32,909 bases of DNA from a virus. The notes under the pieces were generated by a model. That model did no database searches and had not been told where the DNA came from. It saw only the letters and a program-made list of their open reading frames with translations. Location: positions 1 to 32,909 of the IMG/VR virus record IMGVR_UViG_3300045931_000119; one strand, written 5' to 3'. The translations under genes were made by a program, and so were the position numbers. Positions 8,750 through 14,933 of the stretch are shown here, piece after piece (within the stretch, counting starts at the first letter, position 1; each line of letters starts with the position of its first letter).

Positions 8750-8784
8750 GCGAGGCTACTTAAACCTCCAGGTTCTAGCCTCGC
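8750..8784 (-). promoter_or_regulatory. Hairpin spanning the scaffold stop codon, upstream of the capsid gene
   Basis: Perfect 9-bp arms GCGAGGCTA (8750-8758) and TAGCCTCGC (8776-8784) enclose a 17-nt loop that contains a second inner pairing (AACCT / AGGTT). On the coding strand the far arm includes the scaffold TAG stop (8777-8775). It could protect or process the capsid mRNA 5' end, or act as a partial terminator. Confidence 0.5.
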
Positions 8785-10061
8785 ACCTGCCTGATGGCAT
8801 TGGTGAGAGCATCGCGGCGTGAGACCGGACCTTTCCGCGATGACCCATTAAGCGAGCCTGGGCCGCCGTGAATTGATCGGTCAGGTGTCCGGGTCTGAGC
8901 CGGTGGGTTGCGGGTCTGAGCCGCGTGGGTGCCGGTGCGGGTCTGAGCCGCGTGGGTGGCAGGCCTTAGGAGCTCTGCCCTTCGGTAGGCCGTGTCCAGG
9001 TCGAAGCCGAGATTGACCTCGTTCAGGATCACGTCGCCTAATTCATCCAGCCTAGGGTGCGCGTCCGCGTAGCGATCGACCGCCGACCTGGTCTGATGAA
9101 AGTGGACCGCATACTGCATCTGCGCATTCTGCTTTTCAAGCCTATCGATGCGCTGTTGCTGTTGCTGCATCTGATGGCTTTGCGCCATCTGCGTGTTGCG
9201 GCTCTGGATTAGTTTGTGCTGTTCGGGCGTGGTGTTTAAGACGTGCCAGGCAATATCCGGCAATGTAATGCGTTGTCCCGTTTGTTGGTTCACCAGGTTC
9301 AGGTTGCTGATGATCATGTCCAGGCCGGCGACCAGGTCGTTGCGGAGCAAGTGCTCCATGCCTGTGTATGACTCGAGCGCCTTGGCCAGGTTGGTCCCGC
9401 TGGAGTGCGCCAGGTTGGCGTAAGGCCGCAGCGCGTTCATGTAGTCGTGGTCAGCCTTGTAAGCCTGGTGAGCTCGGCTGAAGTCGTGATGCATCCGGGT
9501 GACCTCACCGCGAACGCTCTCGGGCGTGGCGTGCCATTCGGCCCTGGCGCGCTCATGCATGCGGGGTGGAGCGTCCCGGTAGGGCGCATGGGCTGGGAGC
9601 GCGGAAACGCTCTGGCGAGCTTCTGGCTGCGCCTGGGAGGCATCCTGGCCGCGATCTCGGCTCGGGGCGAAGTGCCCGTGCTCGGCGCGCTCGCGGGGCG
9701 GCGGCTGATTGTCGGGACGCTTCTTCAGGTCGATCGTCTCGCGCGGCGGCTCGCCCTTGCGCGGGCGATCGCGCGGCGTCTCCTCGGGCGGGTGGTTGTC
9801 GCCGATCTTGGCCTGGCGCGGCTTGGTCGCCTCGCGCCGTTCGGCCGTGTCGGCGCGGTCGAAAGCTTTCTGGATCGTCTCGCGCCGGCTGAGCGGCCGG
9901 TGCTCACTGCCCTTGAACGAGCTCTCGTCCACCGGCTTGTTCGGGGCCTGGGGACCAACCGGGTTTGGAACATGGACCTGGTTCTGCGGGACCGCGACCT
10001 CGCCGGCCGAGCTCGTGCTCGGCGCAGAGGCCGGTGCCGGTGCGACGCCTACGTCGGACAT
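8775..10061 (-). CDS. Putative capsid scaffolding protein
   Basis: 428 aa, located directly upstream of the capsid gene, where scaffolds usually lie. Residues 1-190 are Pro/Arg/Ala-rich and probably disordered; about 190-360 is helical, including a Gln-rich coiled coil (QMAQSHQMQQQQQRIDRLEK); the C terminus has a near-repeat (THAAQTRTG, THAAQTRN, PAQTRTPD) and ends in a basic segment, RKGPVSRRDALTNAIRQVRG, like scaffold helix-turn-helix tails that bind the capsid floor. ATG overlaps the upstream stop as TAATG. No protease motif is seen. The role is inferred from position, composition and helical content. Confidence 0.68.
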   Translation of the reverse strand: MSDVGVAPAPASAPSTSSAGEVAVPQNQVHVPNPVGPQAPNKPVDESSFKGSEHRPLSRRETIQKAFDRADTAERREATKPRQAKIGDNHPPEETPRDRPRKGEPPRETIDLKKRPDNQPPPRERAEHGHFAPSRDRGQDASQAQPEARQSVSALPAHAPYRDAPPRMHERARAEWHATPESVRGEVTRMHHDFSRAHQAYKADHDYMNALRPYANLAHSSGTNLAKALESYTGMEHLLRNDLVAGLDMIISNLNLVNQQTGQRITLPDIAWHVLNTTPEQHKLIQSRNTQMAQSHQMQQQQQRIDRLEKQNAQMQYAVHFHQTRSAVDRYADAHPRLDELGDVILNEVNLGFDLDTAYRRAELLRPATHAAQTRTGTHAAQTRNPPAQTRTPDRSIHGGPGSLNGSSRKGPVSRRDALTNAIRQVRG

Positions 10062-10231
10062 TATCGATTCCTTTTGATCGCGCGCGTGATCGCAGCGCGG
10101 CGCTTTGTTCGCTGATCGGCCTGGTAGTACTCACGCGCGACCGCCTGGCTAATGCCAGCGTCTTTCGCGAATTTCGGGTTGTACGCAGCGGCTCGCATAA
10201 AGCGCGCCTGTTTTGCACTGGTGCTAGGCAT
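10061..10231 (-). CDS. Small basic conserved phage protein (56 aa)
   Basis: A short frame from ATG at 10231 to TAA at 10063-10061. The peptide contains KQARFMRAAAYNPKFAKDAG and VAREYYQADQ, a pattern I know from many small basic phage proteins (KQxRFM-AAA-NPKFAK-AGI-VAxEF-AD). It overlaps the 107-aa gene's TAG by 8 nt upstream and the scaffold ATG as TAATG downstream, with a GGAGG-like site (GGAGGCCGCC) before its ATG. All three features support real translation despite its size. Function unknown; it is commonly found beside head genes. Confidence 0.8.
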   Translation of the reverse strand: MPSTSAKQARFMRAAAYNPKFAKDAGISQAVAREYYQADQRTKRRAAITRAIKRNR

Positions 10232-10547
10232 GGCGGCCTCCTGCGCGGTGGCCGGCGCGATACTTGTCGCGCGCCTGGCGCAACGCGTTGCGCCGCGCCT
10301 CCTTGACCTGGCGCTCGCTGGTCGATCGCGTCTTCGGTCTCGGTTTCTCGTTGCCGACTTCTACTAAACCTAACGACCGACCGACCCTCCGAAATTCCGA
10401 TTTGCTGGTGTAGAACTTGCCATCAACCTGTTCGACGGCGTCCATGGTATCGCTGATAACATTCGGGCAAGGTAGGTCGCTTCGGACAGGCGTAATTTCA
10501 TCCCGCACAAATCGCCACCGATTTGGAGCTATCTCTACAAATCGCAT
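10224..10547 (-). CDS. Conserved phage protein (WRF...RSDLPCP...VDGKFYTSK type)
   Basis: 107 aa. Motifs in order are WRFVRDE (11-17), RSDLPCPNVISDTM (22-35), VDGKFYTSKSEFRRV (41-55), LGLVEVGNEKPR (about 59-70) and a basic helical tail rich in Arg/Ala. The set recurs as a small conserved protein in phage head modules; function unknown. Its first 22 residues parallel residues 6-25 of the HNH protein just upstream, without gaps from the shared Pro to the shared Arg. The ATG lies inside the 3' end of the HNH gene (13-nt overlap). The 5' part is visibly less GC-rich than the flanking genes, which suggests it came from elsewhere. Confidence 0.75.
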   Translation of the reverse strand: MRFVEIAPNRWRFVRDEITPVRSDLPCPNVISDTMDAVEQVDGKFYTSKSEFRRVGRSLGLVEVGNEKPRPKTRSTSERQVKEARRNALRQARDKYRAGHRAGGRHA

Positions 10548-11095
10548 GGCTTTGCCTCCACGCGAGCAAACTCACCGTAAATTTCACGCGAGGCACGCTC
10601 GAATGCCGCCGCTGCCTCGGCAGCAGTCTTGAACACGCCAAGATGTTTTTTCTTGCCGCTGATCGTGATGTTAGATTGCCAGCACTGACGCTGCTTGTGC
10701 CAGTAAACACCTTTCGTGCGACCTGGAATTTTGGATTGCGTGTTGGCAATATTTTGCCCGTGCGTTACTTGTCGCAAGTTAGCGATGCGATTGTCGGACG
10801 GGTTGCGATTGATGTGGTCGATACGGTGTTCTGGCCACCCGCCGTAATAAAGCGCCCATGCGATCCGATGTGCCTTAATATCCCCCCCGTCCAACCCGAC
10901 AGTGCGATAGCCATCGTGGCGGATATAACCGGCAATGCCGTTAGGCCTGGTCTTGTTTTTGTGATCCACCAGCCAACGTAGTTCGCCGGTCTGCGGATCG
11001 TAAGAGAGCAATTCGCGCAACCGCGCGATCGGGAGCTCGCGCCGCTTGAAGCGCCAGGTGTACGGGCCGACCTGGATGAGCTCGAGCTCGCTCAC
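10535..11095 (-). CDS. HNH homing-type endonuclease with AP2-like domain and host-gene leader
   Basis: 186 aa from a GTG start with a GGTGAGG site 8 nt upstream; the GTGA overlaps the stop of the 59-aa gene. Residues 1-25 are a leader resembling the next gene's N terminus. From RLRELLSYDPQTGELRW on it is a phage HNH_3-type nuclease: KAHRIAWALYYGGWP, then IDHINRNPSDNRIANLR (H-D-H and N-x-x-N core), then an AP2-like DNA-binding tail (KGVYWHKQRQCWQSNITI ... LGVFKTAAEAAAAFERA). It is paralogous to the HNH gene beside the portal. Free-standing enzymes of this class cut specific sites in intron- or insert-less relatives and spread by repair. Target here inferred: the 107-aa gene or its ancestor. 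Confidence 0.9.
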   Translation of the reverse strand: MSELELIQVGPYTWRFKRRELPIARLRELLSYDPQTGELRWLVDHKNKTRPNGIAGYIRHDGYRTVGLDGGDIKAHRIAWALYYGGWPEHRIDHINRNPSDNRIANLRQVTHGQNIANTQSKIPGRTKGVYWHKQRQCWQSNITISGKKKHLGVFKTAAEAAAAFERASREIYGEFARVEAKPCDL

Positions 11096-11271
11096 GTCGT
11101 GTACCTCACCGGAAGGCCTGGCTTGCCGACCACCTTGGTCACGGCGACCCCTCGACCGTTCGTGGCCTCGGTGACCGGCAGACCAGGCGGGACCGGCGTG
11201 AGCGTCGAAACGTCCACGACCGGGAGCCCGCCCGACGCGACTGTCACAACAGGGATGCCTGGCGCAGCCAT
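11092..11271 (-). CDS. Small repeat protein, GxPV type (59 aa)
   Basis: A frame from ATG at 11271 to TGA at 11094-11092. The peptide is built of short repeats around G-I/L-P-V (PGIPVVTVASGGLPVVDVST, PPGLPVTEA, GKPGLPVRY). Such GLPV repeat peptides are common beside tail genes in proteobacterial phages; they look like a small beta-structured virion piece. It follows the IPT/SAP-like gene by 4 bp, and its TGA overlaps the HNH GTG. Only a weak ribosome site is seen, so translation probably depends on coupling to the gene before it. Confidence 0.75.
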   Translation of the reverse strand: MAAPGIPVVTVASGGLPVVDVSTLTPVPPGLPVTEATNGRGVAVTKVVGKPGLPVRYTT

Positions 11272-11275
11272 GGGT

Positions 11276-11737
11276 TCACTCGTTCGCGTGCAGCAACTCG
11301 ATCACGTCCGCCTTGGTCGCGAGCATGGTGCTGTCGAGACCGCGATCGGCGGCCAGGTTGTCGAGCTCGGCGCGCGTCATCGCCATCAGCGCGTTGTCGG
11401 ACGGCAACGGATCTTCGACCGGCTCAGTGAACGAGAACGTCAGCGGTGGCTCGACCACGTAGCCATATGCCGACACACTCACCGGCACATCGATTGCCTC
11501 GCTCGCGGTCGATGGCTTGACGATCGTGGTGAGCTCGGTCTCGCTCACAAACACGGTCGTCTCGAGCCCGCCGTTGAACACAATCTGCATGCCATCGACA
11601 AAGCCGGTGCCGTGGACATGCAGCGTGACATCCGCACCACCGAGCTCGGCCTCGCTCGGATCGAGGCTCTCGACGGTGAACGGCAGCGGATTAAGCACGC
11701 TGCCAGGCGGTTCGTTGTGGCTGAGCACAAATGCCAT
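11276..11737 (-). CDS. IPT/TIG-domain virion protein with SAP/HeH-like C terminus
   Basis: 153 aa. ATG at 11737 is preceded by a strong GGAGGCGCGC site; the longer upstream reading is rejected. Residues about 20-105 form an Ig-like IPT/TIG pattern (VESLDPSEAELGGADVTLHV, GTGFVDGMQIVFNGG, then SETELTTIVKP). The last 38 residues (MTRAELDNLAADRGLDSTML, then ATKADVIELL) match the short helix-extended-loop-helix (SAP/HeH/LEM-like) domain often placed at phage virion-protein termini. Neighbours are a second IPT gene and the GLPV protein. A capsid-decorating or tail-surface role is likely; ligand unknown. Confidence 0.8.
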   Translation of the reverse strand: MAFVLSHNEPPGSVLNPLPFTVESLDPSEAELGGADVTLHVHGTGFVDGMQIVFNGGLETTVFVSETELTTIVKPSTASEAIDVPVSVSAYGYVVEPPLTFSFTEPVEDPLPSDNALMAMTRAELDNLAADRGLDSTMLATKADVIELLHANE

Positions 11738-11747
11738 GCGCGCCTCC

Positions 11748-12560
11748 TTACGTGTAGGTGATCGGCTTGGTGACGGTCTCGACCGCGCCACCAGTAACCA
11801 CCCAGACCGTGGTGGCACCCGCGGCGGTGCGCTTCGGAACGGGAGCGGTGAGCGAAGTCGCCGAGACAAACGTTGTTGCGACCTTGACCGGCGTGAGAGT
11901 GCCGTGCTGCACCCACACCACGCTCTGCTTGGTGAAGTTGGTGCCGGTGAACGTGATGGTGTCCGTTCCGCTCGCACCACTCACCGCGGTGGTCGGCGCG
12001 ATCGAGGCGAGCGCCGGGTTGGTTGCCGGCGAGAGGCTCGAGGCGTGTGACGCGTTCGGCGTCGGCATCGTATTGGCCGCAAGCGCCGGCCCGACACTCG
12101 CCGACATCGACATATCGAGCGTGCTGCCGCCCACGTAGGAGTAGCTGCGGTTGCCAGGCGCGAGCACACTCACCTCGCTGCCGGCCCCCTCATGCGCGAC
12201 GCTGGTGCTCGCCGGCACCGCGCCGCGCCAGGGCGGATCGCCAGCCGTGACCGTGCCGCCTGGATAGGTGCCCTCGGTGCCGCCCGACGTTGCGCCTGTG
12301 CCACCCGCGAGCGCGGCGGTGTTGGCGGCAAACGTTTGCAGCACGCCGGCCGTCCCGTCATCGAAGTAAGGCGGCGGGTTCGGATTAACGCCGACCCCAG
12401 GTATGGTCTGATCCGGTCGACCATTCACGTCCATGTCGAACGGATTCGCGTAGTTGGTTTTTGTGTAGTTCGGCGGGTTCGGCCCGGTCACACCCGTCGA
12501 ACTAAAATTCGTCGGAGGCGAAGGGTTCGGATTAAGGACCGTCGTCGCGTTCTGTGCCAT
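11748..12560 (-). CDS. IPT/TIG-domain virion surface protein
   Basis: 270 aa with a strong GGAGGCCACG site before ATG. Residues 1-185 are Pro/Asn/Gly/Ser/Thr-rich with little predicted order. Residues about 185-270 form an IPT/TIG Ig-like fold (IAPTTAVSGASGTDTITFTG, then NFTKQSVVWVQHG, then ATTVWVVTGGAVETVTKPIT). Such domains decorate capsids or tail fibres and often bind surface sugars; that is family knowledge, and binding here is not shown. It lies 10 bp before the second IPT gene, and the two may be partners or products of an old duplication. Confidence 0.8.
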   Translation of the reverse strand: MAQNATTVLNPNPSPPTNFSSTGVTGPNPPNYTKTNYANPFDMDVNGRPDQTIPGVGVNPNPPPYFDDGTAGVLQTFAANTAALAGGTGATSGGTEGTYPGGTVTAGDPPWRGAVPASTSVAHEGAGSEVSVLAPGNRSYSYVGGSTLDMSMSASVGPALAANTMPTPNASHASSLSPATNPALASIAPTTAVSGASGTDTITFTGTNFTKQSVVWVQHGTLTPVKVATTFVSATSLTAPVPKRTAAGATTVWVVTGGAVETVTKPITYT

Positions 12561-12571
12561 CGTGGCCTCCT

Positions 12572-12961
12572 TCAGTGATATTGATCAGTCGCGGCGGTGC
12601 TACCCATTGCACCACCCAGTGCGCCCGCACCGATCGGCGCGCCGAGCAACCAACCAGCGTGGGCCTCGCCCCGCAGAACCATGTCGCGGAATTTAATCGG
12701 GTCGATTCCGAGCTTCAGCGCACGGTCCCAGATCCGTTGCGACAGGAGCTCGAGCTTGGATGCGCCGACCGGAGTCTCGGCAAATTCAGGCAGCGGGTTC
12801 TGTCCCTGGCGCGCCTGGTTGGCGCGTGCGTAGGGTCGCGCCAGGCGCGCCGCGGCGAGCTCGTTCGGATCGGGCGGCGTGTCGATCGCCTTCGCATTAT
12901 CCGGCACGGTCCAGTCCTGGAACGGCCACCTCTGTTCAAACGTGTCGCCCATGCCTGCCAT
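12572..12961 (-). CDS. Hypothetical virion-operon protein, 129 aa
   Basis: ATG at 12961, 6 bp after the beta-repeat gene's stop. The N terminus is polar with Trp (RWPFQDWTVPD), the middle is helical (NELAAARLARPYARANQARQ and LELLSQRIWDRALKLGI), and the C terminus is a Gly/Ala-rich hydrophobic segment (AGWLLGAPIGAGALGGAMGS) that could be an amphipathic or membrane-active stretch. No family recognised. With small neighbours on both sides it is probably a minor virion or ejected protein. Confidence 0.65.
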   Translation of the reverse strand: MAGMGDTFEQRWPFQDWTVPDNAKAIDTPPDPNELAAARLARPYARANQARQGQNPLPEFAETPVGASKLELLSQRIWDRALKLGIDPIKFRDMVLRGEAHAGWLLGAPIGAGALGGAMGSTAATDQYH

Positions 12962-12967
12962 GTCACG

Positions 12968-13456
12968 TCACCATCGGCCTGGGATATGCGGAACCGGGAT
13001 GCCGAAACTCAGCACGCCAGGCTGCACCTCGAGCGGCGGCGGCGCGATGCCGAGCTCGAGCTCGGCGTCGTGCGTCGTGATCACGACCGCGGCAGGCTCG
13101 GCTGGCATCACCAGATTGATCGGCGGCCCGATGAGGGTCGCATCGTAGCCGGTAATGACGATCGAGCCGGTGTCCGCGACCAGCGTGCGGCCAAGCGTGA
13201 AGCTGACCGGATAGCCGGTGATCGTGATCGAGCCAGGATCGGCCGGCAGGAGTTTGGTGACCGCCAGGTCGGCTGGATAGGTCGTGATTGTGATCGTGCC
13301 GACATCCGCGACCAGAAAGAACGGATGACCGTGGAAGAGATTGACCTCGTAGGTCGTGATCGTAATGGTCGCAACGGACGCGTCGAGACCAAGCTGGCCG
13401 TCCCAGTGCGCGGAGTCCCACTTGCCAACATCCCAGCGTTCCGGCACCCGTGCCAT
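12968..13456 (-). CDS. Beta-repeat virion protein (five TITITTY-like repeats)
   Basis: 162 aa. After an N-terminal W-rich piece (RWDVGKWDSAHWDG), five units of about 25-28 residues repeat the core ATITITTYEVNL / GTITITTYPADL / GSITITGYPVSF / GSIVITGYDATL / AAVVITTHDAEL, with the spacer alternating LVAD/LPAD. Such 'GSITITGY' repeats occur in phage tail and baseplate-like proteins. ATG at 13456 has GGAG seven bases upstream; an ATG five codons earlier has a poor site. Upstream is an inserted opposite-strand endonuclease gene, so this gene may depend on its own ribosome site rather than coupling. Confidence 0.78.
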   Translation of the reverse strand: MARVPERWDVGKWDSAHWDGQLGLDASVATITITTYEVNLFHGHPFFLVADVGTITITTYPADLAVTKLLPADPGSITITGYPVSFTLGRTLVADTGSIVITGYDATLIGPPINLVMPAEPAAVVITTHDAELELGIAPPPLEVQPGVLSFGIPVPHIPGRW

Positions 13457-13505
13457 AGCGCGCTCCGACATTTACATCTGATTTAGTTTTTAGTATCCTC
13501 CCACG

Positions 13506-14006
13506 ATGACCAGATTGATCGATCTCAGCTGCAGAAAATTCGGGCGATGGACCGTCCTTGCTCGCGCACCTAACTCGCGAGCCGGTCAAACCCGCTGGTA
13601 CTGTCGATGCGACTGCGGGAATGAGAGAATGGTTCAAGCTGCATCTCTCAAACGAGTCGATGGCATCGGCTCCTGCGGATGCGCCAACGTAGAAAGCATA
13701 ATTGCGCGAAACACCAAGCATGGACACGCCACAAACGGCATCAGCCCCACCTATCACTCGTGGGCCGGGATGAAAGCTAGATGTTTCGATCCATCGCATT
13801 GTTCGTACCGACATTACGGGAAGCGCGGCATTACGGTCTGCGACCGCTGGCAGAGCTCATTCGCGTTATTCCTCGCCGACATGGGCGAGAAACCGCCTGG
13901 AAGATCCTTAGATCGCATCGACACCAACGGTCCTTACTCCCCTGAGAACTGCCGGTGGGCCACACCGAAAGAACAGGTCCACAACAGGCGTAAAACGGTT
14001 ATGTGA
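13506..14006 (+). CDS. Free-standing zinc-binding HNH-like endonuclease on the opposite strand
   Basis: 166 aa, the only plus-strand gene inside the late unit. Residues about 30-65 form a Cys-rich zinc module ([18 protein letters not shown], then GSCGCAN). Next comes the conserved core of a phage endonuclease group: [20 protein letters not shown], then [40 protein letters not shown] and EQVHNRR. These patterns belong to homing-like endonucleases. The gene is less GC-rich than its surroundings, has an AT-rich leader (13472-13505) that may hold its own promoter, and a CCTCCCACG stretch rather than a good ribosome site. Its stop overlaps the tail of the 141-aa minus gene by 8 bp, so it fits exactly between two virion genes. 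Confidence 0.85.
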   Translation: MTRLIDLSCRKFGRWTVLARAPNSRAGQTRWYCRCDCGNERMVQAASLKRVDGIGSCGCANVESIIARNTKHGHATNGISPTYHSWAGMKARCFDPSHCSYRHYGKRGITVCDRWQSSFALFLADMGEKPPGRSLDRIDTNGPYSPENCRWATPKEQVHNRRKTVM

Positions 14007-14424
14007 CCGTGAGAACTCCATTTGCCTGGTCCATATCTACGGTGAATGTGTCAGTCGCGGCGAGCGTCACACTCGACAAATAGTCGTAGTAACCGACCAG
14101 TTTGTTGGAGGCGCTCGAGTTGTAGAGGATGGCGTAGCGGAACGGCCCGATTCCGCCCGTGGTCGCAGTAAACACCGTGTCGGCGAGCACGAGCTTAAAC
14201 ACGCCGGCCGTCGATACCGCGCTGGTCGTGGTCAGCGTATTGCCCCCAGCCGGATAGCCGTTCGCGGCGGCCGGGGGCGGGGCTACCGTGGTGTTCCACA
14301 CCGTGTCGGAGGCTTGCGTCGGAGCGGTATTGGTCAGCGCGAGCTTAAACACAGCAGTCGCGTGGTTGTGGCCACCCTTCGCAACCTCGTCGGGATAGGC
14401 GTGATATTTGACCAGGGCCGCCAT
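13999..14424 (-). CDS. Virion structural protein (head fibre/decoration-like), 141 aa
   Basis: ATG at 14424 has a GGGAGGG site and directly follows the stop of the 28-aa gene. The sequence is beta-rich: [20 protein letters not shown], then [39 protein letters not shown] and [20 protein letters not shown]. The pattern '[11 protein letters not shown]...GNGY.aGGNT...v[14 protein letters not shown]...LiGyyDYGSSvTl' is one I recognise from conserved phage structural proteins of unknown detail. Its 3' end overlaps the inserted endonuclease gene on the other strand. Confidence 0.8.
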   Translation of the reverse strand: MAALVKYHAYPDEVAKGGHNHATAVFKLALTNTAPTQASDTVWNTTVAPPPAAANGYPAGGNTLTTTSAVSTAGVFKLVLADTVFTATTGGIGPFRYAILYNSSASNKLVGYYDYLSSVTLAATDTFTVDMDQANGVLTVT

Positions 14425-14511
14425 TCAGCGCCCTCCCGTCATGATGACCAGCACAAGCGCACACGTCGCGGCGAGCGCGATGCCAGCGAGAACGACAGTG
14501 CGATCGCTCAT
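14425..14511 (-). CDS. 28-aa single-pass membrane micropeptide
   Basis: A frame from ATG at 14511 to TGA at 14427-14425. The peptide is four polar residues followed by one hydrophobic helix (VVLAGIALAATCALVLVIMT) and a GGR tail, so a single transmembrane segment with the N terminus probably outside or in the membrane. The ATG overlaps the upstream 141-aa gene stop as ATGA, and the TGA abuts the next ATG, so it is embedded in the coupled operon. It is too short for a typical holin; an antiholin-like or virion membrane peptide is possible. Function is unknown. Confidence 0.6.
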   Translation of the reverse strand: MSDRTVVLAGIALAATCALVLVIMTGGR

Positions 14512-14933
14512 GGCATCCTCCGACCGCGCACCGAAATCTCGCCGGGACCGTAGAGCTCGGTGAGCTTATCGACCGGCACCTCGGCGCTGTCGCCGGACAT
14601 CCAGATCTCGCGCACGAGCGGATTCCGCGTGGTGCGCACATCGCCTACGCCGGCCGCTTGGCTGAGCGGATTGTTGATGTCCTTTGGCGGATACCAGGAG
14701 GGCGGGCCACTCGCGAGCGTGCCGGCATATTTCTGCCGCGCCGCCATCTCGCGCATAAAGGCTTCCGGGTCACGCATCACGGTGCGGTAGTCGGGTTTCT
14801 GCGGATAGCGCGCACCATTGAGCCAGGTCCAAAAATCGGCGAACCGCTCATTGCGGCGGTCGTCAATGCTGCCCTCGGGCAGGAGCCCGTAGTTGTCGAT
14901 CGCGGCAACGGCTCCCATGCGACGATCGCTCAC
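14508..14933 (-). CDS. Hypothetical protein following the portal, 141 aa
   Basis: Starts at GTG (14933) overlapping the portal stop as GTGA, with GGAGG five bases upstream. The protein is polar and helical: NERFADFWTWLNGARYPQKP, DPEAFMREMAARQK, then NNPLSQAAGVGDVRTTRNPL, ending in a basic VRGRRMP. No family recognised. Tight linkage after the portal suggests a head-completion or portal-associated role, by position only. Confidence 0.7.
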   Translation of the reverse strand: MSDRRMGAVAAIDNYGLLPEGSIDDRRNERFADFWTWLNGARYPQKPDYRTVMRDPEAFMREMAARQKYAGTLASGPPSWYPPKDINNPLSQAAGVGDVRTTRNPLVREIWMSGDSAEVPVDKLTELYGPGEISVRGRRMP

